In this document: piece after piece, positions 55,110 to 63,266 of the stretch
Position numbering within the stretch: the first letter of the stretch is position 1
How the letters are laid out: each line of letters begins with the position of its first letter
From: Paraburkholderia sp. BL10I2N1
GTDB lineage: Bacteria; Pseudomonadota; Gammaproteobacteria; Burkholderiales; Burkholderiaceae
Length of the DNA stretch: 64,000 bases
Assembly (NCBI RefSeq): GCF_004361815.1
Contig: NZ_SNWA01000002.1
Coordinates: forward strand, 1,798,001-1,862,000
Reading direction: 5' to 3'
The notes under the pieces: model-generated
The model's database searches: none
What the model was told of the DNA's origin: nothing
Seen by the model: the letters and a program-made list of their open reading frames with translations, nothing else
Made by a program: the position numbers and the translations under genes

Positions 55110-55877
55110 TCAATTCATCACAAAGCCGCCATTGACCGGCAACAACTGGCCAGTCACAAAGCGCGCGGCGTCGGACAACAGAAACAGGACCGGCCCCGTG
55201 ACGTCGTCGGGAACCTGCGCGCGCGTCAGCGCGCGACCTTGTTTGTAGTATTCGTGGCGCTCGGCGGGCACATACGCCGTCGCCTCGACTTCGGTGAGCC
55301 CCGGCGCGATTGCGTTGACCGTAATGCCGTGAGCGCCGAATTCGCGTGCGAGCGAGTGCGTCATCGAAATCACCGCGCCCTTGCTCGCGACATAGGCGAG
55401 CAGCTTCGGCGCGCCCCACAGGGCGGTGTCCGACGCGATGTTCACAATGGCGCCGCGGCCCGAATCACGCAGATGCGGCAGCGCTGCGATGCTCGCGAGC
55501 CAGGTGCCGCGCACGTTCACATTCATCACCGCATCCCACGTTTCCGTGCTCAGTTCGGTTGCGAGCTTGCCGCCGGAATAGGTGATCGCCGCGTTGTTGA
55601 TGAGGCCGTCGATGCCTCCCAAACGCTTCGCACCTTCGTCGACGAACGCCGTGATGGTTTGCGGTTGCGACAGATCGAGCGGCACGTACGACACGTCATG
55701 CCCCTGCTCGCACAGCGAGGCAGCGAGTGCGCGGCCTTCGTCGTGCAGCAGGTCGCCGAACACCACGCGGGCTCCCGCTGCGCCGAGCGCCGCGACGAAC
55801 GCCGCGCCGAGCCCGCGCGCGCCACCCGTGACGAGTACGCGCCGGCCAGCCAGTGCCCCGGACGCAGCGTTATGCAT
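55110..55877 (-). CDS. SDR-family dehydrogenase
   Basis: 255 residues from the ATG at 55877, overlapping the oxygenase gene by eight bases. Intact motifs: TGGARGLG at 17-24, NNAA in place of NNAG, Ser in VNIASDTALW, and YVASKGAV (Tyr-x3-Lys). Directly after a Rieske oxygenase gene, it is the natural candidate for the cis-dihydrodiol dehydrogenase that rearomatises the ring to a catechol (inference), although those enzymes differ in detail. Confidence 0.9.
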   Translation of the reverse strand: MHNAASGALAGRRVLVTGGARGLGAAFVAALGAAGARVVFGDLLHDEGRALAASLCEQGHDVSYVPLDLSQPQTITAFVDEGAKRLGGIDGLINNAAITYSGGKLATELSTETWDAVMNVNVRGTWLASIAALPHLRDSGRGAIVNIASDTALWGAPKLLAYVASKGAVISMTHSLAREFGAHGITVNAIAPGLTEVEATAYVPAERHEYYKQGRALTRAQVPDDVTGPVLFLLSDAARFVTGQLLPVNGGFVMN

Positions 55878-56958
55878 GGCTATGTCCCGCGTGGCTGGCT
55901 TCGGTCGCGGCGCCTGCGAGCTGCACGCGGTGCGCATCAAGATCTACGAAGTGCTGTTGGGCACGTTGACGCAGCATGCGGCGCACGCGCGTCATGCCGA
56001 CGTCGTGCTGATACAGGAATTCGTGATCGCGCGCATTCGGCGCCATGCTTTCGAGGACGTAGCGGTCCTGCTCGAGCACCGCCCAGTGCAGTCCTTCGAG
56101 GCGGTTGCGGTACATGAAGCGCCATGCGTCGCGCTGCCAGCCCGATACCTTGCGGGTGCGCCAGAAGTAGACCTGGCAGTTGTCTCCATCGGTAGGAACG
56201 GCGAAACCGATAATCCCGAAGTTGCCGCCCGGGCCGAACTTCTTCTTGTACGGAATCGCGAGGCGCATCCACAGGACACCGGTCTCGCCGAGCTCGACCC
56301 AGTCGAAGTTCACATCGCGCTGACCGACCTTTTCGAACATCAGACCGGTTTCGGTCTTGCGCACGCGCATGTCGGCCTGCTTGTCGCCTTCGGCCATCGA
56401 GTGCGACGTCGCGTGCAGATACGCGCCGTGCATCGGGTCCATCACGTTGTCGATAGCGTACTGATAGTTGCACTTCCAGTTCGACACGCAGAGGAAGCTC
56501 GCGTATTCCTCGCCGACCAGTTCTTCCGGCAGCGCGAGCGGCGTGGGTTCCTTGTGCGCGTCGTCGCCGAACCACAGGAAGATCGCGCCTGCGTGCTCTT
56601 CGACCGGATACGACTTCACGCACTTCTGCCCTTCAAGCGGACAGGCCGACACGGCCGGCACCTTGGCCACCGTGCCGCCACCGTCGATTTCGATGCCGTG
56701 ATACCAGCAGGCGACGCTGCCGCCCAGGTTCCAGCCCAGCGACAGACGCGCGCCGCGGTGCGGGCAGCGATCTTCGAGTGCGTGGACGCGGCCTTCCTGA
56801 TCGCGCCACAGCACGATCTGGTCGCCGAGGCGCGTGAGGCCGACCGGGGCGTTGCTGACCTGCCAGCTCGGTGCCACGGGATACCAGTAGTTGCGCAGGC
56901 CACGGTCGAGGTAAGCCTGGACCGGATCGACGGAATTTGCAGTTGTGGGGGACGTCAT
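55870..56958 (-). CDS. Rieske oxygenase alpha subunit of the catabolic operon
   Basis: 362 residues from the ATG at 56958 with CGGAG upstream. Rieske ligands C65-x-H67 and C84-x2-H87. The catalytic iron site is NVMDPMHGAYLH with D174, H177 and H182. It belongs to the alpha-only, carbazole/phenoxybenzoate-type oxygenases; no beta subunit gene is present. With the ferredoxin (57387) and reductase (45633) it forms a three-component system. The His-rich tail (ASHAGHSHA) is unusual. It would insert oxygen into an aromatic ring or carry out demethylation. Confidence 0.92.
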   Translation of the reverse strand: MTSPTTANSVDPVQAYLDRGLRNYWYPVAPSWQVSNAPVGLTRLGDQIVLWRDQEGRVHALEDRCPHRGARLSLGWNLGGSVACWYHGIEIDGGGTVAKVPAVSACPLEGQKCVKSYPVEEHAGAIFLWFGDDAHKEPTPLALPEELVGEEYASFLCVSNWKCNYQYAIDNVMDPMHGAYLHATSHSMAEGDKQADMRVRKTETGLMFEKVGQRDVNFDWVELGETGVLWMRLAIPYKKKFGPGGNFGIIGFAVPTDGDNCQVYFWRTRKVSGWQRDAWRFMYRNRLEGLHWAVLEQDRYVLESMAPNARDHEFLYQHDVGMTRVRRMLRQRAQQHFVDLDAHRVQLAGAATEASHAGHSHA

Positions 56959-57073
56959 GAAAAGACTCCGGGTACGTGTTCTTTGAGACTTGATCGGGGC
57001 CGGCTTGCAGTGGACCAACCACCGGGGCAGGCCGAGACGGGCGTGAGCCCATCCCGTTCGTGCAGGTCGTTCT

Positions 57074-57385
57074 TTATTCAGCGAGCAGACGGAATTCGGC
57101 GGCGAGACGCTCGGCGTTCCATTGGCAGCCTTCCGGCGTGCGGAAACCGATACGGTTCAAACCGTCGACCACCTCGTCGAGCTCCACCGCGCCTGCTTCG
57201 AACACTTTTTCGAGCGCATCGCCGAAGTCGTTCTCGTACTGCGTCGGCTCGGCTTTGCGCGTTTGCCAGATGAAGTTTTCGGTTTCGCCCGGCTTCTCGA
57301 TGACGCCCTTGCCGGCCACGTTGTTCGGCTGCGGCGCAAGCCACGGCTTGAGATGAGGATTGAAGTTCACGGCTACCTCTCGCAT
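57074..57385 (-). CDS. Small protein with recombinase-like HTH domain
   Basis: 103 residues from the ATG at 57385, with AGGTGG upstream and one base after the ferredoxin stop. It matches what I recall being annotated as a recombinase-like helix-turn-helix protein: NPHLKPWLAPQPNNVAGKGV near the start, GETENFIWQTR in the middle, and FGDALEKVFEAGAVELDEVV with DGLNRIGFRTPEGCQWN at the end. The role is unknown. Its fixed place between ferredoxin and oxygenase genes suggests an accessory to the oxygenase rather than a DNA recombinase (inference). Confidence 0.8.
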   Translation of the reverse strand: MREVAVNFNPHLKPWLAPQPNNVAGKGVIEKPGETENFIWQTRKAEPTQYENDFGDALEKVFEAGAVELDEVVDGLNRIGFRTPEGCQWNAERLAAEFRLLAE

Positions 57386-57386
57386 G

Positions 57387-57701
57387 TCATTCCACCTTGA
57401 TCTGGATTTCTTCACCGGCGAGGCGCACCGCGTACATCTTCAGATCGCGGCCGCCCGGCTCTTTCAGACACTTGCCGGTCGGGATATGGAACACGGCTTC
57501 GTGCAGCGGACATTCGACGGTGTCGCCATCGATAAAGCCCTGCGTCAGCAACGCGTACGCATGAGGGCAGACGTTTTCGAGCGCATAAAGCTCGTCGCCC
57601 ACCTTGTAGATGCCGATTTCGGTGCCGTCGAGTTTGTACTCGAGCGGTTCGTCATCGGACAGGTCGCCGGCATGTCCGGCACAGCGCCATTCTTCAGCCA
57701 T
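57387..57701 (-). CDS. Rieske-type [2Fe-2S] ferredoxin
   Basis: 104 residues, the size of BphA3/NahAb-type ferredoxins. Cluster ligands C45-x-H47 (VCPHAYALL) and C64-x2-H67 (ECPLHEAVF). It carries electrons from the FAD reductase to the oxygenase alpha subunit. It is the first gene of the 14-gene operon; a promoter with TATAAT and an IclR-type palindrome lies 24-65 bases upstream. Confidence 0.95.
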   Translation of the reverse strand: MAEEWRCAGHAGDLSDDEPLEYKLDGTEIGIYKVGDELYALENVCPHAYALLTQGFIDGDTVECPLHEAVFHIPTGKCLKEPGGRDLKMYAVRLAGEEIQIKVE

Positions 57702-57724
57702 TTCTCACCTTCTCCAGGACACTC

Positions 57725-57766
57725 ATGTTCCATATAAGGAACATTAGTTTATGTATGGTCATTATA
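57725..57766 (-). promoter_or_regulatory. Promoter and IclR-type operator of the catabolic operon
   Basis: On the minus strand TATAAT (57766-57761) is followed by GACCATACA and, after 18 bases, by GTTCCTTATATGGAACAT (57742-57725). On the plus strand the site is a perfect 20-bp inverted repeat, ATGTTCC-ATATAA-GGAACAT (57725-57744). A TTGTCG 15 bases upstream of TATAAT is a possible -35. A palindrome just downstream of the -10 suits a repressor. Confidence 0.75.
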
Positions 57767-57987
57767 GAAGTCGGTCCGCGGCGACAAAATAGAAATCTGC
57801 CGTTTCCAGGGAAAACACCGAGTGCGCGTCTCGAAATTGGTAGGCGTGTGGTACGAAGAATCCCGCTTCTGGTTGCCGAAACGCCCACCGCCAAAGGCTT
57901 TGCGCTGATTACAGAGAAACCCTGAGCTCCGCCGACTAAGGGTTTTCACTATCGCGAAAAAGTATTTTGACCAACTCCGAGTATCTC

Positions 57988-58032
57988 TATACTTTCCATA
58001 GGCGATACATACGCCCATAGGTGGAACATAAC
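57988..58032 (+). promoter_or_regulatory. Porin promoter with IclR-type operator
   Basis: TTGACC (57967-57972), 15 bases, then TATACT (57988-57993), TTCCATA, and after 18 bases CGCCCATAGGTGGAACAT (58012-58029). It matches the corresponding site before the ferredoxin gene at 12 of 18 positions with identical spacing, and the first 13 and last 8 bases of the block equal those of the chemoreceptor promoter. A probable regulon member. Confidence 0.65.
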
Positions 58033-58146
58033 AGCAGGGGCAACCTTGACGCAAGAGACCAGGGTCGCAGCCATTTAACGAAGGCTTGCTGGAGAAACCG
58101 GAGCAGGGCTCCGGCTATTCGTCATCCGATCAGGAGTACATAAAAG

Positions 58147-59220
58147 GTGAAACAGATCATCGCCGCGGGGTTGACCGGCATTTGCGCCATGTCCGGTGCC
58201 TGGGCACAAAGCAGTGTCACGCTGTACGGCAGCCTGGATGCCGGTATCGCGTACGTCAGCAATGTCGGAGGCAGTACGAAATGGATGGCGGAAAACGGCA
58301 ACATGCAGCCGGACCGCTGGGGCCTGAAGGGTGTTGAAGATCTCGGCGGCGGTCTGAAGGCGGTCTTCCAGCTGGAGAACGGCTTCTCCACGACCACGGG
58401 TGCGTTCGCGGTGGCCAACACGATATTCAACCGGCAGGCGTATGTGGGGCTCAGTTCTGATCAGTTCGGCACGTTGACCTTCGGCCGCCAGACGCCGTTC
58501 AGCTTCGACGTGCTCGGCCCGCTCAGCACCGGGTATCTCGCAGCGAGCTGGTTTGCGTTCCACCCGGGCAATATCGACCAGCTCGCGGACACAGGCGTCG
58601 TGCCGTACAACAACTCGGGGAAATATCGTTCGCCGAGCTGGTACGGCGTAACGTTCGGCGCAATGATGGGCCTCGGCAACACGACCAACTTCGCGACCGG
58701 CCGCACGTGGAGTGTTGCGCTGAGCTATGCGAACGGCCCGCTGAAGGCGGGCGCGACGTATTCGAACGAGAACAACCGCTCACCGGCGATCGTGACAACC
58801 GGCATCACCACGTTCCAGGGGCAGCCGGCTGCAACCTACATGGCCGACAAGGTGGAGAACATGGGAGCCGGCTTGTCCTACCAGTTCGGCAACCTGCTCG
58901 TGCACGGCCTCTACACGCGCGTGAAGCTGCAATCGAATGGCTTCTCCGATACGTATCAGAGCTACGACGCCGGCGCGAACTACCAGTTCACGCCCGCGAA
59001 CAGCGTCGGCGGCGGCGCGGCCACGACGACGCTGTCCGGCCGTCGCTGGACGCAGTTCATGATCGGCGATGTCTACGCGCTGTCGAAGTCGACGCAGGTT
59101 TATGTGAACGTGCTGTATCAGCATGCGAATGAAAATGCGCACGCTGCGTTCTTTACGGCGGGCGTGTCGAGCGGGCGTAACCAGACCATCGTCCTGACCG
59201 GCATCCACCACTCGTTCTGA
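58147..59220 (+). CDS. Gram-negative general porin (Burkholderia OpcP/OmpC type)
   Basis: 357 residues from a GTG with AGGAG upstream. Signal peptide ends AWA-QSS near residue 20; the mature chain starts SVTLYGSLDAGIAYVSN and contains the EDLGGGLKAVFQLENGF and RQAYVGLSSDQFGTLTFGRQ segments common to beta-proteobacterial 16-strand porins, ending in the outer-membrane Phe. It is divergent from the catabolic operon and has a matching operator, so it likely admits the pathway substrate (inference). Confidence 0.94.
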   Translation: MKQIIAAGLTGICAMSGAWAQSSVTLYGSLDAGIAYVSNVGGSTKWMAENGNMQPDRWGLKGVEDLGGGLKAVFQLENGFSTTTGAFAVANTIFNRQAYVGLSSDQFGTLTFGRQTPFSFDVLGPLSTGYLAASWFAFHPGNIDQLADTGVVPYNNSGKYRSPSWYGVTFGAMMGLGNTTNFATGRTWSVALSYANGPLKAGATYSNENNRSPAIVTTGITTFQGQPAATYMADKVENMGAGLSYQFGNLLVHGLYTRVKLQSNGFSDTYQSYDAGANYQFTPANSVGGGAATTTLSGRRWTQFMIGDVYALSKSTQVYVNVLYQHANENAHAAFFTAGVSSGRNQTIVLTGIHHSF

Positions 59221-59264
59221 TGCCGCAACGCTGAATGATCAGGCAACCGGCGCGGTGCTGTATT

Positions 59265-60221
59265 TCAGCCTGCTGCGACCGGTTTGCCTTGCGCGTGCGC
59301 GACGGTTGGATCGTCCGCCTTCGCGCGGTAATTCAGGCGGGTCGACAGATCGACCGCCGCGCCGCACACCGCCGCGATGAGCGGCGCTCGTTCGCCCGCG
59401 CCGCCGATATCCGAGCGCGGCACCGTAGCGGTAATCGCCGCGACGATCTTACCCGACTGATCGCGCACCGGCGCGCTTACCACCGAAATGCCCCGTTCGA
59501 ACGACGCTTCACTCAGCGCAAAGCCAAGCGCCGCACTTTCGCGCACGCGTTCGTATAGCTCGTCGACGGTGCCCGGCGTGCGTTCGGTAAAGCGCTCGAG
59601 CTGCTGCTCCGGATAGAGCGCGCGCAACTCGTCGAGCGTGAGGTCGCCCATCAGTACCTGGCCGTGCACCGTCGCGTGTGCGGGCAGGCGTGTGCCGACA
59701 TGGACCTTCACCGAGCTGAACATCGGATCGTGCGTCTGCGCCTTCGCAACGAAGACGACGTCGCGCCCGTCGCGGATCAGCAGGTGCGTGCTCAGGCCCG
59801 TGGCATCGCGCAGCCGCTCGAGCACCGGAGTGCCGAAGTCGGTCAGTTCCAGCGAACTCAGGTATTCGAAGCCGAGCCGCAACACCGCGACGCCCAGCCG
59901 GAAATGCCGGTCGCCGTGGGCACGTTCGAGAAAACCCAGCGCTTCGAGCGTCTGCAGCAAACGGAACGTCGTGGTGCGTGGAATGCCGATGCGCTTCGAC
60001 AGCTCCGGTGCGCCCAGTACCGACTCGCGCGCCGAAAATTCCGCGAGGATGCGCAGGCCGCGTTCGAGGCCCGGCACGAGATAGGTGGCAGGCGACGCGT
60101 TGTCGTCGTCGGTTGCTTCGATGGATTCCACGGATGCCACGACCTCATCGTCGGCGGTCAGGCTGTCGCCGCGCGGCCCCACGCTCTTGCGTCCCGCTCC
60201 TGTCTTGTCTTCTTTTGCCAT
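59265..60221 (-). CDS. IclR-family regulator, paralogue of the operon-internal one
   Basis: 318 residues, with an extra acidic N-terminal 40 residues. HTH: VPGLERGLRILAEFS through IPRTTTFRLLQTLEALGFLERA; effector domain with LLIRDGRDVVFVAKAQ and ISVVSAPVRDQSGKIVAAIT. By eye roughly 70 percent identical to the IclR at 52726-53586, with one difference in the recognition helix. It lies 44 bases downstream of, and convergent with, the porin gene. The pair may share operators but answer to different ligands (inference). Confidence 0.92.
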   Translation of the reverse strand: MAKEDKTGAGRKSVGPRGDSLTADDEVVASVESIEATDDDNASPATYLVPGLERGLRILAEFSARESVLGAPELSKRIGIPRTTTFRLLQTLEALGFLERAHGDRHFRLGVAVLRLGFEYLSSLELTDFGTPVLERLRDATGLSTHLLIRDGRDVVFVAKAQTHDPMFSSVKVHVGTRLPAHATVHGQVLMGDLTLDELRALYPEQQLERFTERTPGTVDELYERVRESAALGFALSEASFERGISVVSAPVRDQSGKIVAAITATVPRSDIGGAGERAPLIAAVCGAAVDLSTRLNYRAKADDPTVAHAQGKPVAAG

Positions 60222-60313
60222 GTCCGGCTTTCATATTGCTGATGGTTCGTAGATCAGCATGATAGCGCGAAGCACGCCGGGAAAATCCGCCGGGGCAGCC
60301 GCGGGAGGCCGCC

Positions 60314-60895
60314 CTACCTGAGGTCTTTCACCAGCGAAGCCCGAACGCTCGAGTCGATCGTGTGAACCGGCACCGGGTAGTTCGGATGATCGCTGCCGAT
60401 CTGCAACGCCGCACCGTCCCGCAGGCGCGCCTTCATCGACGGCGTCAGCTCGAAGCGCACAAAGTGCACCGCAGACGTCTTTTCTTCGTTCTCGCGCTCC
60501 AGATCTTCATCGGCGATGGCATACACCGGGGGCTCGCCGTCGACCTGCAGGAATACGCGATCCTCGATGCCGATCAGCCGCCCCAAGGCCGCGCGCCGTT
60601 CGATCTCGTTTTCATACTCGATCTGCATGGTCGCTTTCAGGTTGCTGCCGTCGGGCACGAGCGGCAGGTAAGCATCGAGTTCGCCCTGAATGCCCTCTTC
60701 GTCGAAGATTTTCTCGATGTGAAGCATTTCCTGGATCTGATAGCGAATCGTCGTCTCGTCTTCGAACAGGAACGTCACGTGGTTGCCGAGCGGGACGGTG
60801 CGCAGTTTCTTGTGTTCGATCACCTGCTCGCGCAGCGTTTCGCGCGACTTCGCGTACATTTCAAGCGACAGCAACGAGTTGCGGGCGATGCTCAT
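60314..60895 (-). CDS. DUF3501 family protein
   Basis: 193 residues. N-terminus LEMYAKSRETLREQVIEHKKLRTVPLGNHVTFLFEDETTIRYQIQEML and the C-terminal ERREAL-like and HFVRFELTPSMKARLRDGA stretches are as remembered for DUF3501. Members occur with rubrerythrin and GlpC-like Fe-S proteins; that same trio is present here (60314-62920, all minus strand). Function unknown; an oxidative-stress or redox role is inferred from partners. Confidence 0.85.
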   Translation of the reverse strand: MSIARNSLLSLEMYAKSRETLREQVIEHKKLRTVPLGNHVTFLFEDETTIRYQIQEMLHIEKIFDEEGIQGELDAYLPLVPDGSNLKATMQIEYENEIERRAALGRLIGIEDRVFLQVDGEPPVYAIADEDLERENEEKTSAVHFVRFELTPSMKARLRDGAALQIGSDHPNYPVPVHTIDSSVRASLVKDLR

Positions 60896-60946
60896 GGCGC
60901 TTTCCTTGCGTTTGCGGTGTTGTTGGGGTGCCTGCGGTTTGCGGTG

Positions 60947-62284
60947 TCAGATGCCATAGGCCTTGCGCAGCAGCGTCAATGGATGCGCGAGCGTTGCCCG
61001 GCGTGATCCGCTTTCGTCCATACCCTGTTCGATGTGATGTCCCGCCAGCTGGCAATCCGACGAGATGTAATCGGGCTCGGGCTGCGCCATCGCCTTGAAG
61101 ACCGGCTTGCCAATCTTCATCGCCATGGCGTGAAACTCCTTCTTCACGCCAAACGTTCCGGCATGACCGGAGCAACGTTCGACGACGTCGATCTGCGTGT
61201 CCGGCACGAGCTTCAGTGTTTCGAAAGTCTTGCGGCCAATGTTCTGCACGCGAGCGTGACACGGCACGTGATACGACACCTTGCCGAGCGCGCTCTTGAA
61301 GTCCGTCTTGAACAGCCCGTCGCGATGCCGCGCGACGAAGTACTCGAAGGGATCCCAGAATGCTTCACTGACCGCGCGCACGTCCTCGTCGTCAGGGAAC
61401 ATCAACGGCAGTTCGTGCTTGTACATCAGCACGCAGCTCGGTATGGCGCCGATGATCGCGTAGCCTTCGCGCGCGTACCTCGCAAGCACGGGCATGTTCC
61501 TCTCTTTCTTGGCCGCGACGCCTTGCAGGTTGCCCTGCTCGAGCAGCGGCATGCCGCAGCATGCCTCGCTCGCGACCAGTTCGTACGGAATGTCGTTGTG
61601 CGCCAGCACGGCGAGCAGATCGTGGCCGATGCCCGGCTCGTTGAAATTCACATAGCAGGTGGCGTAAATCGCGACCTTACCGGGCGTGCGCTCGCCGTCG
61701 CGAACCTGCGCAGCCTGCGATTTCTTCGCCGAGCTGCGGAACTTGTGCGCCGCGAAATCGGGCAGCCACGCATCCTTGTCCACGCCGAGCGCTTTTTCCA
61801 TTACGCCGCGTGCCACCGCGGTGTGATTCACCGCGTTAACCGTCTGCGTGACGATGGGAATGCCCGCGAAGTGACCGAGCGCGTCGGTGTTGGAGAGAAA
61901 TTTGTCCCGTATCGGCACGTCGCCGCGCCGGTAGTTGACGGCCTTGGCGCGCAGCATCAGATGGGGAAAATCCACGTTCCACGGATGCGGCGGCACATAT
62001 GGGCATTTCGTCATGTAGCACAGATCGCACAGATAACACTGGTCGACGACCTTGCCGAATTGTCGTTTATCGACATCGTGCGCTTCGCCGCTATCGGTTT
62101 CATCGACGAGATCGAACAACGCCGGAAACGCGCCGCACAGCGACACGCAACGCCGGCATCCGGCACAGATATCGAACACGCGCGCCAACTCCGTGTCGAG
62201 CGAGTTCTGATCGTAAAACCCGTCCGAGAGCCAGTCGAGCGGGTGACGGGTGGGCGCCTCGAGACTGCCTTCCTTGTGGGGCAT
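60947..62284 (-). CDS. GlpC/heterodisulfide reductase-like Fe-S protein
   Basis: 445 residues. Two [4Fe-4S] motifs near the N-terminus (CAGCRRCVSLCGAFP at about 42 and CYLCDLCYMTKCPY at about 82) and two CCG-type cysteine domains (ATCYVNFNEPGIG with ACCGMPLLEQG, and CHARVQNIG with RCSGHAGTFG). This is the CCG-domain electron-transfer family of GlpC/HdrB. It is soluble with no membrane segment. It is 51 bases before DUF3501 and 213 bases after rubrerythrin. Its redox partner is unknown. Confidence 0.9.
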   Translation of the reverse strand: MPHKEGSLEAPTRHPLDWLSDGFYDQNSLDTELARVFDICAGCRRCVSLCGAFPALFDLVDETDSGEAHDVDKRQFGKVVDQCYLCDLCYMTKCPYVPPHPWNVDFPHLMLRAKAVNYRRGDVPIRDKFLSNTDALGHFAGIPIVTQTVNAVNHTAVARGVMEKALGVDKDAWLPDFAAHKFRSSAKKSQAAQVRDGERTPGKVAIYATCYVNFNEPGIGHDLLAVLAHNDIPYELVASEACCGMPLLEQGNLQGVAAKKERNMPVLARYAREGYAIIGAIPSCVLMYKHELPLMFPDDEDVRAVSEAFWDPFEYFVARHRDGLFKTDFKSALGKVSYHVPCHARVQNIGRKTFETLKLVPDTQIDVVERCSGHAGTFGVKKEFHAMAMKIGKPVFKAMAQPEPDYISSDCQLAGHHIEQGMDESGSRRATLAHPLTLLRKAYGI

Positions 62285-62497
62285 GGCATCAGGCTCCTGT
62301 GCGAAGACGATGCAGTGGGTCGAAGTTCAGACGAACAAATGCTGCACCGCGCAGCACGCGGTGCAGCCACTCGATGGGCGCAGCCGGCAAATGAAAGCCG
62401 CAGGCAGTACGGCCTGCCAGCCTCAGCGCGTGGACGACGCCAACGCGCCCCCGACCCGGTCAACGCGAGTCGTCTTTTACCGCCCCACCGTGACGCG

Positions 62498-62920
62498 CTA
62501 GTCGGAGAGTACTTCGAGCGCCTTCGTATAGCGGTTGGCGTGGCTGCGCTCGGCTTTCGCCAGCGTTTCGAACCAGTTCGCGATTTCGTCGAAGCCTTCT
62601 TCGCGCGCCGCTTTCGCCATACCCGGGTACATGTCCGTGTATTCGTGCGTTTCGCCAGCGATCGCCGCCTGCAGATTCAGACGCGACGAGCCGATCGGCA
62701 AGCCAGTAGCGGGATCGCCGACCGCTTCCAGATATTCGAGGTGACCGTGTGCGTGACCGGTTTCCCCTTCCGCCGTTGAGCGGAACAGCGCGGCGACGTC
62801 GTTCTGTCCCTCCACGTCCGCCTTCGCAGCAAAGTATAGATAGCGGCGGTTCGCCTGGGATTCGCCGGCAAACGCGAACTTCAGATTCTCTTCGGTCTTC
62901 GAACCTTTCAGTTGTGACAT
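62498..62920 (-). CDS. Rubrerythrin-family ferritin-like protein
   Basis: 140 residues from the ATG at 62920, preceded by GGAGG; a longer frame to 62986 has no ribosome site. A four-helix diiron domain with [46 protein letters not shown] and [15 protein letters not shown], which supply the Glu/His ligands. The C-terminal rubredoxin domain of classical rubrerythrins is absent, so electrons must come from another protein, possibly the neighbouring Fe-S protein. Likely peroxide reduction. Confidence 0.9.
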   Translation of the reverse strand: MSQLKGSKTEENLKFAFAGESQANRRYLYFAAKADVEGQNDVAALFRSTAEGETGHAHGHLEYLEAVGDPATGLPIGSSRLNLQAAIAGETHEYTDMYPGMAKAAREEGFDEIANWFETLAKAERSHANRYTKALEVLSD

Positions 62921-63266
62921 CTGAACCTCCATCCAGCCTGGATTGTGGGCGCGCGAATGGACGAGCAATCGTCTCTGTGAGCGCACGGCAGCACGCGCGC
63001 GTCTGAACCGTGCCTTCTTAATCTAGAAGCTGTGGAACCTGTTCCCCAATTGTGTTTTTCAATGCCTTCGATAGTCGATTGTGTGCTTTTTGCCGCGCTT
63101 GTGGTGAATTTCCGGGCGGGTTCTACAAATTGTTGTGCTGCAGCACGGCGGCGCTACTGCGCAATCCGTTACATCTGTCGTGCCGAAGTTTCGGGAACGT
63201 CTTGCATAAGCAATGCTCCGACATAGACTAGTTAGGCCTTTCTGTTTTTTTTTGCCGGAGCCGGTT
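62921..63266. other. Intergenic region upstream of rubrerythrin
   Basis: About 345 bases between divergent genes. No gene was recognised. A run of ten T residues occurs at 63244-63253, just before the ribosome site of the next gene. Promoters for both neighbours must lie here but no clear boxes were identified. Confidence 0.4.

Noticed and set aside
55582..57273. 563-residue open frame on the plus strand
   Set aside because: It is antisense to the SDR, Rieske oxygenase and HTH-protein genes; no recognisable motif.
61034..62779. 581-residue open frame on the plus strand
   Set aside because: It is antisense to the CCG Fe-S and rubrerythrin genes, which carry clear cysteine and diiron motifs.
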